Source of the DNA: Chitinophaga pinensis
GTDB taxonomy: Bacteria > Bacteroidota > Bacteroidia > UKL13-3
Assembly (NCBI GenBank): GCA_945875195.1
Contig: CAMCJW010000001.1
Location: forward strand, 1 to 60,534
Reading direction: 5' to 3'
DNA: 60,534 bases
In this document: one piece after another, positions 7,226 through 16,559 of the stretch
Position numbering within the stretch: position 1 is the first letter of the stretch
Layout of the letters: every line of letters starts with the position of its first letter
Translations under genes and position numbers: made by a program
The notes under the pieces: generated by a model
Seen by the model: the letters and a program-made list of their open reading frames with translations, nothing else
The model's database searches: none
What the model was told of the DNA's origin: nothing

Positions 7226-8707
7226 CTACTTCTTTTTCCTTACTTCGTAGTTCAAACTTTTATTGCACTTTTGCATCATTTTCATATCATCTTTGCTCAT
7301 GGTTTCTGCCCTTTGTATGCTTTTGGCATAATTTTGATTGATTGAATCTTGGCGTTGGAGTTCATAACTTCCGGGTAATTTCTTTCTTTTATCCTTTAAA
7401 TAAACCTCATTTTCACTAACAATCTTCCTAGCTTTATCATATTCACCCTTATCAACGGCTTTCATGGCCTCATCCATTTTTTCATTAGATTCGAACAAGG
7501 CAATTTGTTGCAAAACAAATTTGTTAGAACCCTGCTCTCTTTCTGATTCCAAAATAGTACCCTTTACTTCTGAGGACAGAACAGAGGCAATAGCTGGCAC
7601 CGACTCCATGGTGGCATCATCGTATTTTAAATGGGCTTTAATTTCAAATGTTTTATTGAAATTTGGCGGCACATTATATTTTATCAAAACTGCCTTGGTT
7701 TCCTCTGAAAATAGGTCTTTAAAATTAATTTCAATCTGATGATTTGAATAGGTAAATGGATAACCATAAACCTTATCAAGACTTGCTTCCAAAGGCAAAT
7801 CAATCATTAGTTTGGTGTTTTGGGCAACAACACTCAATAAGCCTTTCATTTCTTTTTGAAAGATTCCTGGAATTTTATCAGGAGAGGCAATAAAATAATA
7901 ATTACCACTTCCAAATTCAGCAAGATTTTGCAAAAGGTCTTCATTGTAATCATTTCCTACACCAAAGGTTGAAAGACTTATAGATTCATCTTTTAACCTG
8001 CTGGCAACAATTGCCTCCAATCTATTGGGTTCGGTTATTCCTTGATTGGCTAAGCCATCTGTTAACAGTAAAACGCGGTTCATAAAACCAGGCTTAAAGG
8101 TGCTCTTTACTTCTTTAAATCCATCAATCATGCCTCCACTTAAGTTGGTACTTCCATCAGATTCTATCGTATTTATTAACGTTTTAACTTGCTGCTTGTT
8201 GATGATTTTACTCGATGGGTAGAGTACTTTAACCTCAGTATCATAAATTACAATTGATAAATAATCTTCAGGACTTAAATTATCTACCACAAACGATGCG
8301 GCTTTTTTTACATAAGCTATTTTGTCGCCTTCCATTGACCCACTTCTATCTATTACCAATGAAATATTTAAGGGGGTTCTTTTTTTATTTGGATCAGGCA
8401 AATACTGACCTGCCTTTAATTCTGCATAAAAATACCCACTCTGCTTGTTTAAACTATTTTTAATAAAATAATTATTATCACTTGCTACCGAAAACCGAAT
8501 CAATTTCGTTTCAGTATGGGCAACCGTGGTATTAGTATCTTCGACAAAACTCTGGGTTAAAGTTGGCAGAATAGTTGCTTCTTGAAGATTATTATCTTGG
8601 AGAGGTTGAGCCATATTTTGGCTTAAAAAAGAAGAGCCAAAATAAACCAAAAGACCAGTTGTAAGGGTGAGCAATAATGCGCTTAAAATTGATTTGAAGG
8701 TTTTCAT
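7226..8707 (-). CDS. von Willebrand factor A-domain protein, membrane-anchored or secreted
   Basis: 493 residues with an N-terminal hydrophobic segment (about 5-27) that would export or anchor it. The VWA domain starts near residue 112 with the metal-ion-dependent adhesion site DRSGS at 120-124, continues through TDGLANQGIT, and ends near residue 290. It resembles the Ca-activated chloride channel/YfbK group of bacterial VWA proteins. The region beyond 420 is lysine-rich and helical. Such proteins mediate metal-dependent protein contacts, but the partner is not evident. It shares a bidirectional hairpin with the convergent lipoprotein gene. Confidence 0.85.
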   Translation of the reverse strand: MKTFKSILSALLLTLTTGLLVYFGSSFLSQNMAQPLQDNNLQEATILPTLTQSFVEDTNTTVAHTETKLIRFSVASDNNYFIKNSLNKQSGYFYAELKAGQYLPDPNKKRTPLNISLVIDRSGSMEGDKIAYVKKAASFVVDNLSPEDYLSIVIYDTEVKVLYPSSKIINKQQVKTLINTIESDGSTNLSGGMIDGFKEVKSTFKPGFMNRVLLLTDGLANQGITEPNRLEAIVASRLKDESISLSTFGVGNDYNEDLLQNLAEFGSGNYYFIASPDKIPGIFQKEMKGLLSVVAQNTKLMIDLPLEASLDKVYGYPFTYSNHQIEINFKDLFSEETKAVLIKYNVPPNFNKTFEIKAHLKYDDATMESVPAIASVLSSEVKGTILESEREQGSNKFVLQQIALFESNEKMDEAMKAVDKGEYDKARKIVSENEVYLKDKRKKLPGSYELQRQDSINQNYAKSIQRAETMSKDDMKMMQKCNKSLNYEVRKKK

Positions 8708-8860
8708 AACATTAGATATTATGCGAAAAAACGCCGCAAAGTTGGCATTATTGCCTTATCTAAATTTTATGCGTTAAATTTAACCAAATTAGGAGATAAG
8801 CCTTTCTTTAAAAATTCTTCAAAAGATTCATTTGTTTATAAAAAGCAGAAAAAACTTATC

Positions 8861-9766
8861 TTAATCCTCCTCTGCAAGTAATGCCGCTTTTACTTTTTGC
8901 AACTCTGCTAATTGTTCTTTATTTACTTTTGGGTAACTCAATTTTAACTTTTCAAATTCAAAAAATATGACTGAACCTAAGCAAAGACGCGTAAACCATT
9001 TATCGTCTGCAGGCAATACATACCAAGGAGCCACATCTGTTGAAGTTGCACTCAACATTTCTTCATAAGCACTTTGATATTCATCCCAATGCAATCTTTC
9101 TTTGGTATCTGCCATTGAGAATTTCCAATTCTTTTCTGGACTATCAATTCTATCTAAAAACCGTTTTTTTTGTTCGTCTTTAGATAAGTGAAGGAAAAAC
9201 TTTAAAATCAAAGTACCATTTTCAGAAAGGTTTTTTTCAAACCTATTAATTTGCTTGTATCGCTTTTCCCAGAAAGCCTTGTTAATGTCTTTGAGCCCTT
9301 TTATTTTTGGTAATTTTTCATTTAAAATAAACTCAGGATGCACGCGTGTAACCAAAACGTTTTCGTAGTATGAGCGATTAAAAATTCCAATCTCCCCTTT
9401 TCCAGGTAATTCCTTGTAATGACGCCAAAAATAATCATGATTGAGCTCTAGGTGAGTTGGAGCTTTAAAGCTAGCTATTTTTACACCTTGAGGGTTAAAA
9501 CTAGTCATAACATGCTTTATTGCGCCATCTTTTCCTGCAGCATCCATTGCCTGCAAAATAATCAAGACACTGTGCTTATTTTCTGCATACAGCATGTCTT
9601 GCATTTTTGATAAATGAATTAAACCCGAAGAGAGAATTTCCTCACCTTCCTTTTTGCTTAACATTTTATGGTCGTAATCAGTATCTAGTTTCTTTAATGA
9701 AACTTTTTTTCCCTCTTTAACCAGTAAGGTTTTGAGGTATTGCTGCATATCCTTCCTAATTGCCAT
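8861..9766 (-). CDS. ppk2: Polyphosphate kinase 2 family protein
   Basis: PPK2 enzymes transfer phosphate from inorganic polyphosphate to nucleotides, often AMP or ADP, to make ADP or ATP. The 301-residue single-domain protein has the Walker A motif AMDAAGKDGAIK (residues 73-84), the Walker B region with FNRSYYE at 129-135, and the lid region with KNWKFSMAD. The length and SFNPQG/SFKAPT motifs fit one-domain PPK2 enzymes. It starts 10 bases after the cyanophycin synthetase stop codon and so is almost certainly co-transcribed with it, which suggests polyphosphate-driven ATP regeneration for polymer synthesis. The exact nucleotide class (I, II or III) is not decided here. Confidence 0.93.
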   Translation of the reverse strand: MAIRKDMQQYLKTLLVKEGKKVSLKKLDTDYDHKMLSKKEGEEILSSGLIHLSKMQDMLYAENKHSVLIILQAMDAAGKDGAIKHVMTSFNPQGVKIASFKAPTHLELNHDYFWRHYKELPGKGEIGIFNRSYYENVLVTRVHPEFILNEKLPKIKGLKDINKAFWEKRYKQINRFEKNLSENGTLILKFFLHLSKDEQKKRFLDRIDSPEKNWKFSMADTKERLHWDEYQSAYEEMLSATSTDVAPWYVLPADDKWFTRLCLGSVIFFEFEKLKLSYPKVNKEQLAELQKVKAALLAEED

Positions 9767-9776
9767 AATTGTGTTA

Positions 9777-12422
9777 TTAAGAACTGCTTACCATGGTTCC
9801 AAATTCCATTTCACCTGCATCATCCATAGCTTTAAGTTTCATGATTTGATCCAAGGCATCTGGCACCACATCGCTACAAATTGTTATAAAACTATGTTTG
9901 GCTGCATTTTTAATGGCATAATCAATCGCTTCTGTTTCTTTTCTAAAAATACTCACCTTCTTATTGGGATCAACCTGAGATATCCCTTTCATCATAAGAT
10001 CAATAATTTCTTGCTCAGTTCTGCCCCTCAAATTTTTATCCTGCCTTATAATTATTTCCTCAAACATTTGTGCAGCTAGTATTCCAAGGGCGATTGTGTC
10101 TTCATCCCTTCTATCTCCAACTCCTGCAATAATTCCAACATGTTTGGCTTCAATTTTACTTAACATTTCTGCAATTGCTTCAAAGCCTGCAGCGTTATGG
10201 GCATAATCAACCATTACTTCAAAATTTCTGAACCTAAAAATATTCATCCTTCCGGGTGTTTGAGCTGGCCCTGGTATAAAGGTATGCAGAGCAGTGCGCA
10301 TGTCTTCAATTTTAAAATTCCTGATAAAACCAGCCAATAATGTTGGCAAAATATTTTGAATATTATAGCTAGCTCTGCCACCAAAAGTTAGCGGAATATT
10401 TGCTGCTTTTTCTACCCTAATTTTCCAGGTACCTTTACAAATAGTTACAAAGCCACTTTCATAAATAGCGGCTAAACCACCAGCCTTCATGTGTTCTTGA
10501 ACCAAAGAATTGTTTTCGTTCATGGTAAAATAAGCAACCTTGCATTTTAAATCTTTGGCCATGCCAGCGGTCCATTTGTTATCTGCATTTAAAATGGCAT
10601 AACCATTGGGCAATACACTATTTGGAACCACTGCCTTCACCCTTGCTAATTGATCAATGGTATCAATGTCTTGTAAGCCTAAATGGTCTTCAGTAATGTT
10701 TGTTACGATGGCCATATCACAATTGTGAAAGCCTAATCCTGAACGTAAAATTCCACCCCGTGCACATTCTAAAACAGCAAAATCTACAGTTGGGTCTTTT
10801 AAAACAAACTCTGCACTTACAGGACCCGTGCAATCTCCACGCATCATCATTTGGTTTTGAATGTAAACGCCATCAGTTGTTGTATAACCAACTTTGTAAC
10901 CCATGGTTTTTACCATATGTGCCATTAACCTTGTGGTGGTGGTTTTTCCATTTGTACCAGTTACAGCGATGATAGGAATTCGTGCTGAGCTACCTGTAGG
11001 ATAAAGCATATCAATTACTGGTTCGGCCACATTTCTTGGCAAGCCTTCAGCTGGATCAATGTGCATTCTAAAACCCGGAGCAGCATTTACTTCAAGTATA
11101 GCACCACCATTATTTTGTATTGGCTCACTTAAGCTCTCGGCCATAATATCTACACCACAAATATCTAAACCAATGATGCGGGCAATTCGCTCGCACATAA
11201 AAACATTATCGGGATGCACAAAATCTGTGATATCAGTTGCCGTTCCTCCAGTGCTCAAATTTGCAGTAGGTTTCAGCCATTGTTCCTCCCCTTCTGGCAA
11301 AACAGAATCTAGGGTTAGGCCCTTTTGAGTTAACATATCTAAAGTAAAACCATCAACTTTTATGCTGGTGAGTGTTTTTTCATGTCCAAATCCTCTACGT
11401 GGATCAAGGTTTGTTGTGTCTATTAACTCCTGAATGGTATGTTTGCCATCTCCCATAACTGCTGCTGGCTTGCGAATAGCAGCTGCAACAAATTTATAGT
11501 TGATAACCAAAACGCGGTGATCCAAACCTGTTATATACTTTTCTACAATTACACCCTTACCATACTTACGAGCTGCTTCTAAACCTTTTAATGCATCTTC
11601 CCAATTGGTTATATTTGTTGTTGCACCTTTGCCGTGATTTCCATTCACTGGTTTGGTAACAATGGGATATTTAATACTTTCGATTGCCGCTTCAAGGCCC
11701 TCTTCTGTATATACAATTCTTCCTTTAGGCACTGGAATTTGAGCTGCCTCTAATAAGTTTTTGGTTTCTTCTTTATCACAAGCAATATCAACGGCAATGC
11801 TGCCTGTTGTGCTCGCAATGGTTGCTCTTATGCGTTTTTGGTTCACCCCGTAACCTAGTTGCACCAAGGAGCTGTGATTTAAACGAATATATGGAATTCC
11901 TCTTGCTACTGCTTCATCTACAATGCTACCTGTGCTCGGACCAAGGCGCTCGTCTTCCCTAATTTCTCTTAAATTTTGAATGTCTTCGGCCAAATCATAA
12001 GGATTGCCATCAATTAGTGCCTCAGTTATTTTTACAGCTGCTTTGGCTGTATAAATACCTGCCTTTTCTTCCATATAACTAAATACCACATTATAAACTC
12101 CATGCTTACCTGTGCCTCGAGTTCTGCCATAACCACATTCCATGCCTGCAAGGGTTTGGAGCTCTAGGGCAATGTGCTCAATAACATGCCCCATCCAAGT
12201 ACCTTCCTCAACCCTACTAAAAAAACCACCAGGCAGTCCTACAGAACATCTGTGTGAAAACATGGTTGGAAACAAGGCCTCCAAACGCTCTTTAAATCCA
12301 TCAATTTTATTGGTCGGACGCTCCTCCATCTCCTCCAAATCTAATCGCATTTGGATTAATTTATGTCGGCGTACACTCCAATAATTGGGGCCACGCATTA
12401 CTTTTATATCAATTATTTTCAT
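9777..12422 (-). CDS. cphA: Cyanophycin synthetase
   Basis: Polymerises aspartate and arginine into multi-L-arginyl-poly-L-aspartate granules using two ATP per dipeptide. The 881-residue protein shows the three-part layout: an N-terminal domain (1-160), an ATP-grasp domain (about 210-460, with KPVNGNHGKGAT near 257-268 and EVNAAPG near 444-450) that adds Asp, and a Mur-ligase-like domain with the P-loop GTNGKTTTT at 489-497 that adds Arg. Both active regions look intact, as in primer-dependent CphA1. I chose the ATG at 12422 because the longer in-frame N terminus from 12464 would include the predicted promoter. It is followed by ppk2 after 10 bases. Cyanophycinase lies 2.8 kb away on the other strand. 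Confidence 0.95.
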   Translation of the reverse strand: MKIIDIKVMRGPNYWSVRRHKLIQMRLDLEEMEERPTNKIDGFKERLEALFPTMFSHRCSVGLPGGFFSRVEEGTWMGHVIEHIALELQTLAGMECGYGRTRGTGKHGVYNVVFSYMEEKAGIYTAKAAVKITEALIDGNPYDLAEDIQNLREIREDERLGPSTGSIVDEAVARGIPYIRLNHSSLVQLGYGVNQKRIRATIASTTGSIAVDIACDKEETKNLLEAAQIPVPKGRIVYTEEGLEAAIESIKYPIVTKPVNGNHGKGATTNITNWEDALKGLEAARKYGKGVIVEKYITGLDHRVLVINYKFVAAAIRKPAAVMGDGKHTIQELIDTTNLDPRRGFGHEKTLTSIKVDGFTLDMLTQKGLTLDSVLPEGEEQWLKPTANLSTGGTATDITDFVHPDNVFMCERIARIIGLDICGVDIMAESLSEPIQNNGGAILEVNAAPGFRMHIDPAEGLPRNVAEPVIDMLYPTGSSARIPIIAVTGTNGKTTTTRLMAHMVKTMGYKVGYTTTDGVYIQNQMMMRGDCTGPVSAEFVLKDPTVDFAVLECARGGILRSGLGFHNCDMAIVTNITEDHLGLQDIDTIDQLARVKAVVPNSVLPNGYAILNADNKWTAGMAKDLKCKVAYFTMNENNSLVQEHMKAGGLAAIYESGFVTICKGTWKIRVEKAANIPLTFGGRASYNIQNILPTLLAGFIRNFKIEDMRTALHTFIPGPAQTPGRMNIFRFRNFEVMVDYAHNAAGFEAIAEMLSKIEAKHVGIIAGVGDRRDEDTIALGILAAQMFEEIIIRQDKNLRGRTEQEIIDLMMKGISQVDPNKKVSIFRKETEAIDYAIKNAAKHSFITICSDVVPDALDQIMKLKAMDDAGEMEFGTMVSSS

Positions 12423-12448
12423 AAGATTGTTGAGATGGTAATATATGC

Positions 12449-12479
12449 ACAATATACCATTCACTATTTAAAATCAAAA
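12449..12479 (-). promoter_or_regulatory. Putative promoter of the cphA-ppk2 operon
   Basis: On the minus strand TTTTG (12475-12479) is followed after 18 bases by TATATTGT (12449-12456), close to TAnnTTTG. The predicted start is near 12443, about 20 bases before the ATG at 12422. This placement argues against a start at 12464. Confidence 0.55.
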
Positions 12480-12602
12480 CACTCAGCTAAAATAATTAGT
12501 CGGCCTAAGTAATTTATGAATTTGCCGTTCTTTAGAATTCATATTTTTTTATACATTCGTGAAGCTATTAATTATACAAAAATCATAGACTAAAAATCAA
12601 AC

Positions 12603-14012
12603 TTGCTATTTAACTCTCTGCAATTTCTTCTTTTCTTTTTAATAGTTACCACAAGCTATTTTGCAATTTCACATAGATTTAGGTGGATTCTGTTGTTGGC
12701 ATCTAGTTGCTTTTTCTACATGTCTTTTATTCCCATTTATATCCTTATTTTAGGCTTTACAATTCTAATAGATTATTATGCTGGTATTTTGATTGAAGGG
12801 GCAAAAGGGAAAGCTAGGTTAATTTTTTTAATTGCAAGTCTTATAGCTAATATTGGGGTTTTAGCCGTTTTTAAATACTATAATTTTTTCTTTGAAAACA
12901 TTTCTTCTATTCTGTTATCTTTCAATTGGAGCAACCCCATCCCAGCATTAAAAATCATTCTTCCCATAGGGCTATCTTTTCATACATTTCAGGCAATGAG
13001 TTACACCATTGAAGTATACAGGGGCAATCAAAAAGCAGAAAGAAATTTTGGCATCTATTCTTTGTATGTGATGTTCTACCCTCAACTAGTTGCTGGTCCT
13101 ATTGAAAGGCCGCAAAATCTGATTCATCAATTTAAAGAAGAACATTTTTTTGATTTTGAACGTTTCAAAAGTGGGTTCACGCAAATGGCTTTTGGCTTAT
13201 TTAAAAAGGTGGTAATTGCAGATAGACTTTCGCTAGCAGTGGATTATTCATATGCAAACATTGGCACCCAATCTGGTTTATCCCTAATAATTGCAACAAC
13301 CTTCTATGCCTTTCAAATTTATTGCGATTTTTCTGGCTATTCAGACATGGCTATAGGTGCAGCACGCATTATGGGATTTAAGCTAATGGATAATTTCAAT
13401 ATGCCCTATTTTTCAAAGTCTGTATCAGAATTTTGGCAAAGGTGGCATATTTCTTTATCCGCTTGGTTCAAAGATTATTTATACATAAGCATTGGTGGAA
13501 ACCGTGTAAAGTTACCTCGTTGGATTTTTAACATTTTGTTGGTGTTTACCCTAAGTGGTTTATGGCATGGAGCCAGTTGGACTTTTATTTTATGGGGTGC
13601 AATTCATGGTGTGTTTTTAATTATTGCCAAGCTTAAAAACAGCATAATTGATAAGTTAAAATTATCAGTATTTAAGCATCGGTATTTCTTGATACCTAAC
13701 ATGCTTGTAACATTTGCACTTGTATGTTTTGCTTGGGTATTTTTCAGGGCAACATCAATAAACGATGGGCTTGAGGTAATCAAGAAAATGGCCCAATTTT
13801 CAGTTTACGACAACATTAGTTTATATTTTTATAGGTACGAGCTGCTATTTTGCTTTTTACTCATTGCATTTTTAATGGTGAAAGAAAAGTTATGGTTACA
13901 TATCAATACCCAAAAAAACAGCTACTTCTATGTAATCAATTTCATCGTACTATTTTCTTGTTATCTATTTGGTGTTTTTAACCAGAAACAATTTATTTAC
14001 TTCCAATTTTAA
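12603..14012 (+). CDS. MBOAT-family membrane O-acyltransferase (AlgI-like)
   Basis: 469-residue polytopic inner-membrane protein of the AlgI/PatA type, which moves acetyl groups across the membrane for acetylation of exported polysaccharides or peptidoglycan. Typical segments are the start LFNSLQFLLFF, KYYNFFFENI, YPQLVAGPIERP, the core SEFWQRWHISLSAWFKDYLYI with a conserved His, and GLWHGASWTFILWGAIHG with the catalytic His. The family N terminus MLFNSL fits only if the TTG at 12603 is the start. No upstream ATG is available. It is followed one base later by an AlgJ/AlgX-like partner, the usual pairing. Confidence 0.9.
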   Translation: MLFNSLQFLLFFLIVTTSYFAISHRFRWILLLASSCFFYMSFIPIYILILGFTILIDYYAGILIEGAKGKARLIFLIASLIANIGVLAVFKYYNFFFENISSILLSFNWSNPIPALKIILPIGLSFHTFQAMSYTIEVYRGNQKAERNFGIYSLYVMFYPQLVAGPIERPQNLIHQFKEEHFFDFERFKSGFTQMAFGLFKKVVIADRLSLAVDYSYANIGTQSGLSLIIATTFYAFQIYCDFSGYSDMAIGAARIMGFKLMDNFNMPYFSKSVSEFWQRWHISLSAWFKDYLYISIGGNRVKLPRWIFNILLVFTLSGLWHGASWTFILWGAIHGVFLIIAKLKNSIIDKLKLSVFKHRYFLIPNMLVTFALVCFAWVFFRATSINDGLEVIKKMAQFSVYDNISLYFYRYELLFCFLLIAFLMVKEKLWLHINTQKNSYFYVINFIVLFSCYLFGVFNQKQFIYFQF

Positions 14013-14013
14013 C

Positions 14014-15093
14014 ATGAGAAAGTTTATTTCGTTTTTGATAATTGCGCTCTGTTTAGTTATTTATTATGGCAGCAATAGCGCAAAAATAACAGAACAATAC
14101 ACTGATTATAGAGAAAGGAGAACGCTGTTAGGTTCAGACAAAGTAGGCTATGGAGGATTGTATGGCATGTGTTACCTTTCTGATTACCGTTACCCTTTTT
14201 CTTATGATATAAAAGCAGCTAACGACACCCTAGAAAAAAACATTAACCTTTATCTTTTTTCGGATAGCTATTTGTATTATAGGGTTACCTCAAAGCATTT
14301 TTGTAATACAGATAAGCTATATAAAATGAAGTGGTTTGAAACCGAAACATTTTTAAAACAGGAGGCTCTTGATATAACAAAAAAAAATGTACTTGTATTT
14401 GAGATGACTGAAAGGTATGTGAGAATATTACTTGATAATTTTGATGGCGCAGCAAACATGTTGTCTATTGGCAAAAAAGCTGCCGAGGCGGCTCCCAATA
14501 ACGAAAACACAAATTCATACAATTTATTGGAGAAGTTACAAACCCCATTAATCAATCCTAATATCAATTCTAATTTGGAATTAAATTTGTTTGATTACAA
14601 ATTTTTTAGGCCATTAAAAGAGTTAAAAGCTAATTTAAATTATTACGTGTTTAATAGATTAAATGATGAAGTTTTTGTTGACACCGCATACAAACAATTG
14701 TATTATAAACCCACCGTTTCTGGAGAGCAGAAAATGAACGCATTTTACCCCGTTGATTCAGTAGAATTCAAAATTATTTGTACCACCATCAATAAACTAT
14801 ATGATTTGTATCAATCGAAAGGTTTTGATGAAATATATTTGGCCATCATACCCAACCCGGTTACAATTGTAAATCCAAATTTAGGCAACTATAATAACCT
14901 AATTCCTACTATCAATAAGGTTGACACTTTAAGAATGAAAATATTGGATATTTATAGCATTTTTAAACAGCATCCTTCTGCCTATTACGCTAAAAGCGAT
15001 TCACATTGGAATTCTGCTGGACTCCAGCTTTGGTTGGATGAGTTTAACAAAAGATTGAAGGTAATTTCAAAAAAAAATAGCAAAACTTCGTAA
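14014..15093 (+). CDS. Membrane-anchored SGNH-like acetyltransferase partner of the MBOAT protein (AlgJ/AlgX-like)
   Basis: 359 residues starting with an uncleaved signal anchor (MRKFISFLIIALCLVIYYG). The rest would face the periplasm. SDSYLYYR near residue 75 sits where SGNH/AlgJ proteins have their Ser block, and KSDSHWNSAG near residue 330 matches the D-x-H-W motif that provides the catalytic Asp and His. The position directly after the MBOAT gene (one-base gap) supports the role of final acetyl donor to an exported polymer. An upstream in-frame ATG at 13969 overlaps the MBOAT gene and was not used. The acetylated polymer is unknown. Confidence 0.72.
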   Translation: MRKFISFLIIALCLVIYYGSNSAKITEQYTDYRERRTLLGSDKVGYGGLYGMCYLSDYRYPFSYDIKAANDTLEKNINLYLFSDSYLYYRVTSKHFCNTDKLYKMKWFETETFLKQEALDITKKNVLVFEMTERYVRILLDNFDGAANMLSIGKKAAEAAPNNENTNSYNLLEKLQTPLINPNINSNLELNLFDYKFFRPLKELKANLNYYVFNRLNDEVFVDTAYKQLYYKPTVSGEQKMNAFYPVDSVEFKIICTTINKLYDLYQSKGFDEIYLAIIPNPVTIVNPNLGNYNNLIPTINKVDTLRMKILDIYSIFKQHPSAYYAKSDSHWNSAGLQLWLDEFNKRLKVISKKNSKTS

Positions 15094-15133
15094 TTTTTTC
15101 TTGCCAAGAATCATCGCTACCATTGGCATTTTT

Positions 15134-15168
15134 AAAGCAGTTTTTGCCTGTAAAAGTGCTTTTTTTCA
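15134..15168 (+). terminator. Possible terminator after the AlgJ-like gene
   Basis: AAAGCA (15134-15139) can pair with TGCTTT (15157-15162), followed by more T residues. The stem is short and the loop long, so this is only a moderate candidate. Confidence 0.35.
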
Positions 15169-15185
15169 AAAAATGATAACAAAAG

Positions 15186-15216
15186 TTTGTCAGATAGGTC
15201 GCGACCATTATATTGC
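15186..15216 (+). promoter_or_regulatory. Putative promoter of the cyanophycinase gene
   Basis: TTTG at 15186-15189 is followed after 19 bases by TATATTGC (15209-15216), close to TAnnTTTG. Transcription would start near 15222, so the in-frame TTG at 15187 lies upstream of the mRNA and the TTG at 15241 becomes the likely initiator. Confidence 0.55.
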
Positions 15217-15240
15217 ACGGAATATCATATTAATTTAACA

Positions 15241-16119
15241 TTGGAAAAACCAAAAGGAAAGCTCATCTCCATAGGTGGAGCAGAGGATAAAGGAACAGAT
15301 TTGGAGCAGGGATTTGTGCAAAGAAATAGGCTTAATTTTTTTGAATTAGGGATCCTAAAGCGCATAGTTGTTGAGGTTGGAGGAACAGAAAAGCGCATTG
15401 AAGTAATTACTACAGCATCTTCTATTCCAGAAGAAGTGGGTGAAAATTATGTAGATGCGTTTGGTAAAATTGGCTGTAATAACGTTGGTATTATGCCCAT
15501 TCGCAATAGGCAAGATGCAGCTCAAGAAGAATATATTAATAGGATCAAAACGTGCAACGGTGTTATGTTTAGCGGTGGCGATCAATTAAGATTAACCAGC
15601 ATTTTTGGAGGAACAGAAATTTATCAAATTTTACATGATAGGTTAATCGCCGAAGAAAATTTTGTAATCGCAGGCACAAGCGCAGGTGCAATGGCCATGA
15701 GCAATACCATGATTTACCAAGGCAAAAGTGATTTAGCCCATTTAAAAGGTGAAGTAAAAATAACAACAGGTTTAGCTTTTGTTGCCAATGTAATTATCGA
15801 CTCACATTTTGATAAGCGCGGGCGTTTTAATCGCTTAGCGCAAGCAGTTGCGAGTAACCCTCAATGCACAGGAATTGGCCTTGGCGAAGATACTGGTGTA
15901 GTAATTACCGAAGGAAACCAATTAGAAGTAGTAGGCAGCGGTGCAGTGGTAATTGTAGATGGCAAAGACATTCGTCATTCAAATATTACAGATATTTCTG
16001 AAGGTGCGCCCATTTCTATTGAAGGATTAAAAGTAAATATTCTTGTAAAGGGCAATGGTTATTTACTTAAAGAAAGAAAGTTTCAAGAAGTTGCTTTAGT
16101 AGAAGAGGTTCACCAATAA
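15241..16119 (+). CDS. cphB: Cyanophycinase
   Basis: Serine peptidase of family S51 that releases beta-Asp-Arg dipeptides from cyanophycin granules. The 292-residue protein has GKLISIGGAEDK near the start, GVMFSGGDQLRL, the nucleophile in GTSAGAMAMS (S147), and SHFDKRGRFNRLAQ plus GIGLGEDTGVVI, all characteristic of cyanophycinase. The length is typical of intracellular enzymes and no signal peptide is seen. I use the TTG at 15241 because the longer frame from 15187 overlaps the predicted promoter. With cphA nearby, the cell can both store and mobilise Asp and Arg. The dipeptides need a beta-aspartyl peptidase, and one is encoded at 17.4 kb. Confidence 0.93.
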   Translation: MEKPKGKLISIGGAEDKGTDLEQGFVQRNRLNFFELGILKRIVVEVGGTEKRIEVITTASSIPEEVGENYVDAFGKIGCNNVGIMPIRNRQDAAQEEYINRIKTCNGVMFSGGDQLRLTSIFGGTEIYQILHDRLIAEENFVIAGTSAGAMAMSNTMIYQGKSDLAHLKGEVKITTGLAFVANVIIDSHFDKRGRFNRLAQAVASNPQCTGIGLGEDTGVVITEGNQLEVVGSGAVVIVDGKDIRHSNITDISEGAPISIEGLKVNILVKGNGYLLKERKFQEVALVEEVHQ

Positions 16120-16130
16120 CAAAATAACCA

Positions 16131-16295
16131 ATGCATATTTTAAGTGATTCTGATATTGAAATAAGAGAAGAATTCCAATCCTTTATTGCCGAAATTCCAG
16201 AACTCCCGGGTTGTTCTGCAAGTGGAATTACAGCGCATGAAGCCATTGAAAATTTGAAGTTTGCCTTAACAGAATTAGGTATTAACTATTCTTGA
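16131..16295 (+). CDS. Small HicB-like protein without an adjacent HicA
   Basis: A 54-residue open frame whose centre, FIAEIPELPGCSASGITAHEA followed by IENLKFAL, matches the partial RNase-H-like fold of HicB/UPF0150 antitoxins (typical pattern PELPGC.A.G.T..EA..N...A). It begins 11 bases after the cyanophycinase stop codon and may be co-transcribed. There is no HicA-like toxin on either side and no C-terminal DNA-binding domain, so it may be a solo HicB-fold protein rather than part of an active toxin-antitoxin pair. Confidence 0.7.
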   Translation: MHILSDSDIEIREEFQSFIAEIPELPGCSASGITAHEAIENLKFALTELGINYS

Positions 16296-16340
16296 TAATT
16301 AAATACCTTTTATTATCTTTGGATTGCCAATCATTTACGC

Positions 16341-16559
16341 ATGAAGAAGTCAATATCCTTATTCTTCCTCTCCCCTTTACTTTGCTATGCAAGCGGAATA
16401 ACAGGTTCTGCTGGCAATGAGCTGCTATATTTATACCTCATCCTTCTTGGCATTTTAGGCGTTTTTTTCGGTTTGAACCTAGCCATTAAGTTTGTTTGGC
16501 GTAAATACAAAAACTGGAAGTTTCAAAAGCAATACCCAGAGTTGGATGGGTTGTTTTAG
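16341..16559 (+). CDS. Small membrane protein of unknown function
   Basis: 72 residues: a signal-peptide-like start (MKKSISLFFLSPLLCYASG), one strong transmembrane helix (about 28-52, LLYLYLILLGILGVFFGLNLAIKFVW) and a short, basic cytoplasmic tail ending YPELDGLF. No family recognised. It overlaps the 3' end of the convergent glucosaminidase gene by four bases. Confidence 0.55.
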   Translation: MKKSISLFFLSPLLCYASGITGSAGNELLYLYLILLGILGVFFGLNLAIKFVWRKYKNWKFQKQYPELDGLF

